Shown here in pieces: positions 58,761-64,000 of a DNA stretch of 64,000 nucleotides. A model generated the notes under the pieces. The model saw only the letters and a program-made list of their open reading frames with translations, did not search any database and had not been told where the DNA came from. The first letter of the stretch is position 1, and each line of letters opens with the position of its first letter. The translations under genes were made by a program, and so were the position numbers. Source of the DNA: Siphonodentalium dalli (taxonomy: Eukaryota; Mollusca; Scaphopoda; Gadilida; Siphonodentaliidae); contig CP136064.1 of NCBI GenBank assembly GCA_032622095.1, forward strand, positions 139,021,954-139,085,953, written 5' to 3'.

Positions 58761-59397
58761 GTTGACCCGAAAAAAAGGTATCAGTTGAATCGAGATTAGG
58801 TATCACTTGACTTTTTTCCGAGAGTATCAGTTGGTTTGGGTATCACTTGTCCTGCACCCAAGCAGCTATATCATAAATTTAACTCTGGATTGGGTAAATT
58901 GTAAATCACAGCTATGAATTCACATTCTTTAGAAATTGTCTTTTTACAGGAATACCTGGAACTTGAACTAGCTTTGAAATATCAGTATAAAATCCAAAGA
59001 TAAATAAACTTTTAATAAAATGGAACTAATTACCTACAAAACAATTTCCGCAATAGTGTAACTTTTGTTGTGACAATATGCATGGAGAGGTAATCCAGGA
59101 CTTGTCACTTGCGCCCCCCCCCCCCCCATCACATACACTTTCAAGGATAATGCTATAATGCTATAAATGAAACTTACCTTGACCAGCTGTTGACCATTTT
59201 TTCACCTCAATGAAATTTGTCATATTTGTGCTGGTTCAACTTGCCTTCCAAAAATTTAACATGTTATTCTCACATTCACAAGTAAACTGGTGAATCCAAG
59301 TGGAATACCACGGTGCACATGTTTAAGTTTTAATGTTCTTTTTAGTGATTCCAGACACAATCCGCGAGGAATTAATAAATATAATACTTTCTTCGAT
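58761..59397. other. Unassigned spacer
   Basis: GGTATCA.TTG words near 58778-58850 and a C tract at ~59115-59127. No gene recognised. Confidence 0.25.
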
Positions 59398-60345
59398 ATG
59401 TCAAACCACAGGAGTTTGTCAGAATGATAGTAAATACAAAATATAAGAGATATATAGATATATATAGATATATATAGATATATAAGTAATAAATAAAGAA
59501 TAGGATTGCAACTAGGGGATTAGCGATTTACGTCATTTTTTTAATTTTTTGTATCACGAAAATCAGAAACATGAAAAAAACGTTTCGCTCGTGGCGCTCT
59601 CCATATTCATTGCTATTATGACTGTTATACATCAACGTGATCGCTGTGATTTACATTTAGCATGGCATTGGCAATATCACCTTAGGTTCTCTTTATATAA
59701 CCGCAACGCCAGGTTTCATTTTCGAACCGTCCGCTGATTTCGTTGACACGCATGGTCGCGTTAATTATTTACTTCCGTTGTAATTAGTTGGCGGTGTCGG
59801 GCAAAAATGTACACATATAATAAAAGGGCCGAGGAATCTGTGCCGTTTGCATCATGCTGTCCGAATATTTCCGGGGCATGTAACGATGTAACATTTAAAA
59901 GATTTAGGTCGAAATATTCGGACCACTGCTGCAAACGACTTCGTCCAAGAGTGGATCAAGTTTTACAGGACACCGTACACAGCAGCGTGTCACCGAGGGC
60001 AGCCAACGCTTCGAAAATGAAACTTGCCGTTGCGGTGATTTAAAGAGAAAATAGGTGATGTAGTCAATGCGAAGTTAAATTTCAGCCACATGCGGTCATA
60101 TTGATGTATAATATTTATAAGAGCAATCTGTCTGAAGATCGCTACAATCGATAACTTTTTGGCTTTCCTATTTTCGAGGCAAAACATTTATAAATAAACA
60201 TTTGTAGGTCAAATCACTAATCCCCTTGATTCATTCCTATACTCTTATTACTATTTATTATTACTACTATTTATTATTATTTGTATATATTTATTATTAT
60301 TATTATTTATTATCATTCTGACAAACTCCTGTGGTCAAACATGCG
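59398..60345. repeat. Outer inverted repeat around the 711-bp foldback
   Basis: ACCACAGGAGTTTGTCAGAA (within 59398-59434) has its inverse within 60306-60345, ~36 bp in all. (ATAGATAT)n at 59455-59485 and (TTA)n at 60236-60312 lie between it and the inner element, suggesting that the inner element with its microsatellite borders sits inside an older palindrome. Confidence 0.7.
59515..60225. mobile_element. 711-bp foldback element, GGGGATTAG ends
   Basis: Terminal GGGGATTAGCGATTT at 59515 against GGGGATTAGTGATTT on the opposite strand at 60225. The arms pair over ~220 bp with divergence, so the + strand of the left arm and the - strand of the right arm give similar translations (RFSLYNRNARFHFRTV and IFSLNHRNGKFHFRSV). 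I found no target duplication. Non-autonomous. Confidence 0.75.
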
Positions 60346-60458
60346 TGAAGTCATACATATCCGAAGAACAACGTCGCGGAAACTACACACAAAATATAAA
60401 TCAGTCAGCCAAGCATCTCTTGCAGGTGTCGAGGTCGTTCTTCGCACGAGATTATGTT

Positions 60459-60806
60459 GCAGAGTTCAATAGATCATCACAATGACGATGGGTGCGTTCA
60501 TAATATTTTTCGTACAGCAAGCGCCAAAACCGACTGCTTATTCAATGATAACTTAAATTCACCCTTTCCCGTCTGGTTCAGTTTAAATAATTAACAGAAC
60601 TTACTTAACAGACACTTATAATTTCTGTTGCAGAGTTCAATAGTTCATCGCAATGACGATGGGTGCGTTCATAATATTTTTCGTACAGCAAGCGCCAAAA
60701 CTGACTGCTTATTCAATTTTGATAGCTGATCCGCATGATAATTTAAATTCACCCTTTCCCGTCTGGTTCAGTTTAAGTAATTAGCAGAACTTACTTAACA
60801 GACTTT
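60459..60806 (+). repeat. Tandem duplication, ~171-bp period
   Basis: GCAGAGTTCAATAG at 60459 and 60630, then CAATGACGATGGGTGCGTTC and TTCACCCTTTCCCGTCTGGT in both. Unit 2 has a small insertion near TTTTGATAGCTGATCC. Confidence 0.93.
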
Positions 60807-61360
60807 AATCAATCGTCCATGGACCAAAAATATAGATGGTGTTTCTATAATACGAAATTGTGTAAACTATTATTTAAATAGTAAATTATATAAACGCACC
60901 ACCCATCAAAGGCACCCATCGCTCAGCTCTATAGACACATATTAATCTTTGCACAAATCTAACATACTTCATGAACTTGTACCATAATTTGTCCTTTTTA
61001 ATACCTTTATTGTTGTTATTGCTGTTGTTATTTTGCTCTGTATCGACATACTCTGACTCTTTATATCTCAGTTCCCACCCAATTCATATTTTTTTTTCCA
61101 TAAATGCTCACCCGATCAAAATGATGCCAAAGTACTTATACCATTCTTATCACTTAGCTTATAAATGGAAATTTGCCTCGTTATTCGCGCCGTGAACTTG
61201 GGAAAATCCGTGGTCACTAACATAAATAAACGTTGTTTTTAGCTTAAAATTCAATTCGAAAATTCTTTCCCCTAAACAACTTGAAATACTGCAATCAATT
61301 TCCCGAGTTCACAGTGTGAAGCTATCATAATTAATATACCCACGAAAGAAAATTCTTCCC
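60807..61360. other. Unassigned AT-rich spacer
   Basis: Includes a Leu-rich frame at 60971-61195 that mimics a signal peptide because of TTG/TTA simple repeats. No gene recognised. The upstream half of the LINE C endonuclease should lie here but is not recognisable. Confidence 0.3.
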
Positions 61361-62338
61361 ATGAAAAAAATGCATCTTATTTTCAGGTGCAACGTCGTGT
61401 GCAGACCGTATAGACCTAACACGGCACCAAAAGCTGACTTTGACAAGTTTGCCTCTAAATTCGACGAAATCTTGGATATAATTAAAAATCATAAGACTTA
61501 TATAATCGGTGATTTCAATATCGATCTACTAAATTTCGATGCGCACAATAAAACAAACGACTTTTTAAACCCATGATAACAAAACCGACAAGAATGACCG
61601 ATCACTCAGCGACCCTTATCGATCATATATACACAAATAATCTTCGAAACGAGCACTGCTCTGGTATAGTTACATGTGATTTGTCAGATCACTTTGGGGT
61701 ATTTCTCACTGACACCGAAGGTCATAACGGACATAACCGATTAAAAACCCCACATGAAATCATGCGCACTCCCCGACGAAACTTTTCCCAAGAAAATATT
61801 AATAAATTCAACGATACTCTTAAATCGTGTAATTTCCATTCGGTTTGTGATTGTAATAATGTAGATCAAGCATACGAAAACTTTTTGGATATCTATCTGA
61901 CAGCATACAACGTAGCTTTTCCGCCCATTACCCGAAACATACCCAAAAAATTCATCAAACGCGAACCATGGATGACCACCGGATTAATAAGATCTTCACT
62001 TAAGAAACAAGAACTATATACCCGTAAACTAAGCTCGCCTTCCTCGATCCATACGAATTCCTACCTCAAATATCGACAACTATATAACAAAATTATCCGG
62101 AAAAGTAGAAGGATGTATTACTGTGAAATATTAGAAAAGAATAAGCATAGTTTAAAAGAAACATGGAAGACCCTCAAAGGTGCAATAAAACGAGACAAAA
62201 ATACGGACGGATACCCGAATGTTCTACATGATAAAAACATACAGTTTACAAATCCTGATACTATCGCTGAAAAATTTAATGACTATTTTTCCAATATAGG
62301 TCAAAAACCACAGAACTTATTGAAAATCACACAGATGT
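61361..62338 (+). pseudogene. LINE C endonuclease C-terminal half and linker
   Basis: 61361-61576 reads VVCRPYRPNTAP and TYIIGDFNIDLLNF (catalytic D and N of the APE fold). One base is lost before 61573-62338, which continues with ITKPTRMTDHSATLIDHIY, CDLSDHFGVFL (the D-H pair of the active site intact) and the linker with EPWMTTGLIRSSLKKQELY and KKETWKTLKG-like sequence. The N and E residues of the first endonuclease motifs are missing, so it cannot be active. Confidence 0.88.
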
Positions 62339-62429
62339 AAACTTCCTCGATTATTTAACGAATAGACAAAGCAACGAGCTAAATAATACGCCCACCACAA
62401 TCCAAGAGGTTATTTTAACTTGCTACTAA

Positions 62430-63353
62430 ATGAATGGAAAAACCAGCAGTGACTTCAATGGAATATCTACAAAACTGATGAAGGAAACCATATTTTCTGT
62501 AGCACCAGCATTAAAGCATATATTCAACTTGTCGTTCAAACAAGGTCATGTTCCCAACAAGATGAAAATAGCTAAAGTTGTACCAATACCGAAAAATAGT
62601 GACAAGGGGGATATAAACAATTATCGTCCAATAAGCATTCTTCCCGCATTTTCTAAACTACTCGAAAAACTCATGCAAAAACGTTTAGTTGATTTTCTTA
62701 ATGAATCGGACATCTTATTTAAACATCAGTACGGATTTCGCCCAAACCATTCAACTTTTCATCCCATCATTCATCTACTGGATCATGTTGTGAATAATAA
62801 CGACAAGCCCACGAAAGATTCCACCGTAGCCCTTTTTCTTGATCTGTCCAAAGCTTTTGACACAATAAACCACGAAATCTTACTTACAAAATTTGAACAT
62901 TATGGAATTAGAGGCATGGCAAACAACTGGTTTCGAAGCTATCTCAATGAGAGACGACAATACGTAGAATTCAATGGAAGCAAGTCAAATCTCATTAAAA
63001 CATCATGTGGTGTTCCTCAGGGGTCCTTACTCGGGCCCATAATTTTTCTCCTCTACGTGAACGATATGTCAAATTCAACTACTATGGATCTCTTATCATA
63101 TGCCGACGATACAACCCTTATGGCCAGTGGACAAAATGAACCGTTAATCCAAAGTTATGTCAATAACGAATTAAGAAATCTATCTGACTGGTGTTGCTGC
63201 AACAAATTAGCCATCAATGCTAACAAAAGCAATTATATGCTCTTACATCCACAAAACAATGACAAAAGATGGAATACAATTAAAATATATCTCAATGGAG
63301 CCGAAATTCGACGGATAGGGAACATGCGGAACGAATCGTCTGCCAAATTTTAG
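62430..63353 (+). pseudogene. LINE C reverse transcriptase
   Basis: 307 open codons covering the RT core: [46 protein letters not shown] (fingers), [16 protein letters not shown] (motif A), [18 protein letters not shown] (motif B), [12 protein letters not shown] (motif C, both catalytic Asp present) and [19 protein letters not shown] (thumb start). The frame breaks at ~63350, where [16 protein letters not shown] continues in another frame. It lacks the linker in frame, so it is a remnant although the core is conserved. Confidence 0.93.
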
Positions 63354-63993
63354 GTATCCATATAGATGAAAACCTGACCTTTAATAAACACATTTCTATT
63401 GTATGCTCAAAAATGGCACATGCAATTTATTGCATTAATAAAGTTAAACATTTTCTCCCGAGCAAGGCTCTCAAAACATTATACTTCGCCCTAATTCAAA
63501 GCCACTTAGTTTATGGCATCCAAATATGGGGACATGTATCGGCAGTGAAGAAACTATATTAATTTATTACAAAAACGAGCCATCAGAATTATATGTAACA
63601 AAAAATATAGAAGTCACACTGATCCTCTTTTCAAACAAGAAAACATTTTTAAAATAGATGATTTACATAAATTACATGCATCCATTTTCATGCATCATTT
63701 GGTACTACGATCGCTTACCGGTGTCTTTTTCTGGTATGTATGACAAGAGAGCAGAACCAAATAGACGACAACCTAATCCTATAGTACAAAACAAATTCAG
63801 GACCATCTCTTTTTCTAAAGTTCTCCCATACCATTCATTCCCCTTTATGTGGAATTCCCTAGAAAGTAAATATACCTCTAAACAATCAAGACATGTGTTC
63901 CGAAAACGTTTGAAAACGGATATCATTAATACCTATTCAGCGAGCGTGCGATGCAAAAACCGAAGATGCCCTGATTGCACAAACGATACATAA
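63345..63993 (+). pseudogene. LINE C post-RT C-terminal region, frameshifted
   Basis: [14 protein letters not shown] to SHLVYGIQIWGHVS in one frame up to ~63550, LLQKRAIRIICNKKYRSHTD in another, then 63700-63993 with DKRAEPNRRQPNP, FMWNSLESKYTS and the terminal RCKNRRCPDC. Ends at TAA 63991-63993. Confidence 0.85.
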
Positions 63994-64000
63994 TTGTCTG

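Larger units (their letters stand above)
61361..63993 (+). mobile_element. LINE C: decayed APE-type non-LTR retrotransposon
   Basis: Second half of the endonuclease, linker, full RT and C-terminal tail in order on the + strand. It lacks the start of the endonuclease and has frameshifts near 61572, 62335, 62425, 63350, 63555 and 63705. The YRPN, SDH and YADD signatures suggest the same broad CR1/Jockey-related assemblage as LINE A, but the sequences are clearly a different family. The 3' UTR is not within the window or is very short. Confidence 0.9.

Noticed and set aside
60971-61195. Secreted protein with signal peptide
   Set aside because: The Leu run is a translated TTG/TTA simple repeat and the rest has no recognisable sequence.

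Overview
The window looks like repeat-dense nuclear DNA from an animal, most likely a marine invertebrate. It is AT-rich, carries several eukaryotic retrotransposon clades plus a PIF/Harbinger relic, and has no operon structure. A short repeated CATAACTCTG motif near 44.3-44.6 kb resembles one I recall from mollusc DNA, but that is only a hint. I could not identify one ordinary host gene, tRNA, rRNA or CRISPR array. Nearly everything recognisable is satellite, mobile element or minisatellite, as expected of pericentromeric or other heterochromatin.

Layout. 1-9202: a ~166-bp satellite, about 35 monomers in + orientation meeting about 20 in - orientation head-on at 5793/5794, with a ~1331-bp higher-order period in the left part. 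9242-9294: a perfect hairpin carrying a piece of the satellite core. 9773-10321: truncated Harbinger transposase. 10322-11485: 3' end of a non-LTR element on the - strand. 13618-17717: a 4.1-kb non-autonomous DNA transposon with ~450-bp terminal inverted repeats (TIRs), CACAGTG termini and a 5-bp target duplication (CGTAT), features that point to the Transib/RAG-like group; two smaller foldback elements lie inside it. 17803-17961: near-perfect palindrome. 19026-20053: TA-flanked TIR element. ~20160-20482: Penelope-like relic with a GIY-YIG segment. 20966-24024: three ~1-kb tandem units, each ending in a 151-bp hairpin. 24-29 kb: AT-rich with little structure except a cluster of 12-bp hairpin motifs (27001-27519). 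29188-35060: a 5.9-kb inverted-repeat structure whose centre is a TAGCTAA-rich tract and a ~44-bp minisatellite.

37.8-43.45 kb: a decayed non-LTR element (LINE A) with a degenerate 2A-like motif, split by a young 5'-truncated L1/Tx1-like insertion (LINE B, 40979-43325, - strand) whose target duplication restores the LINE A frame. 44690-45890: an older LINE B relative. 45891-46690 and 56315-56750: ends of a second copy of the CACAGTG-terminated family, enclosing ~10 kb with tandem duplications and a repeat whose - strand reads as an acidic Glu/Val/Cys-rich protein (51183-53440). 57-61 kb: foldbacks and tandem repeats. 61361-63993: another decayed non-LTR element (LINE C).

The signals most worth following are the CACAGTG/5-bp-duplication family and the giant inverted repeat with a minisatellite core. 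Boundaries were read by eye and may be off by several bases unless a duplication or TIR fixes them.
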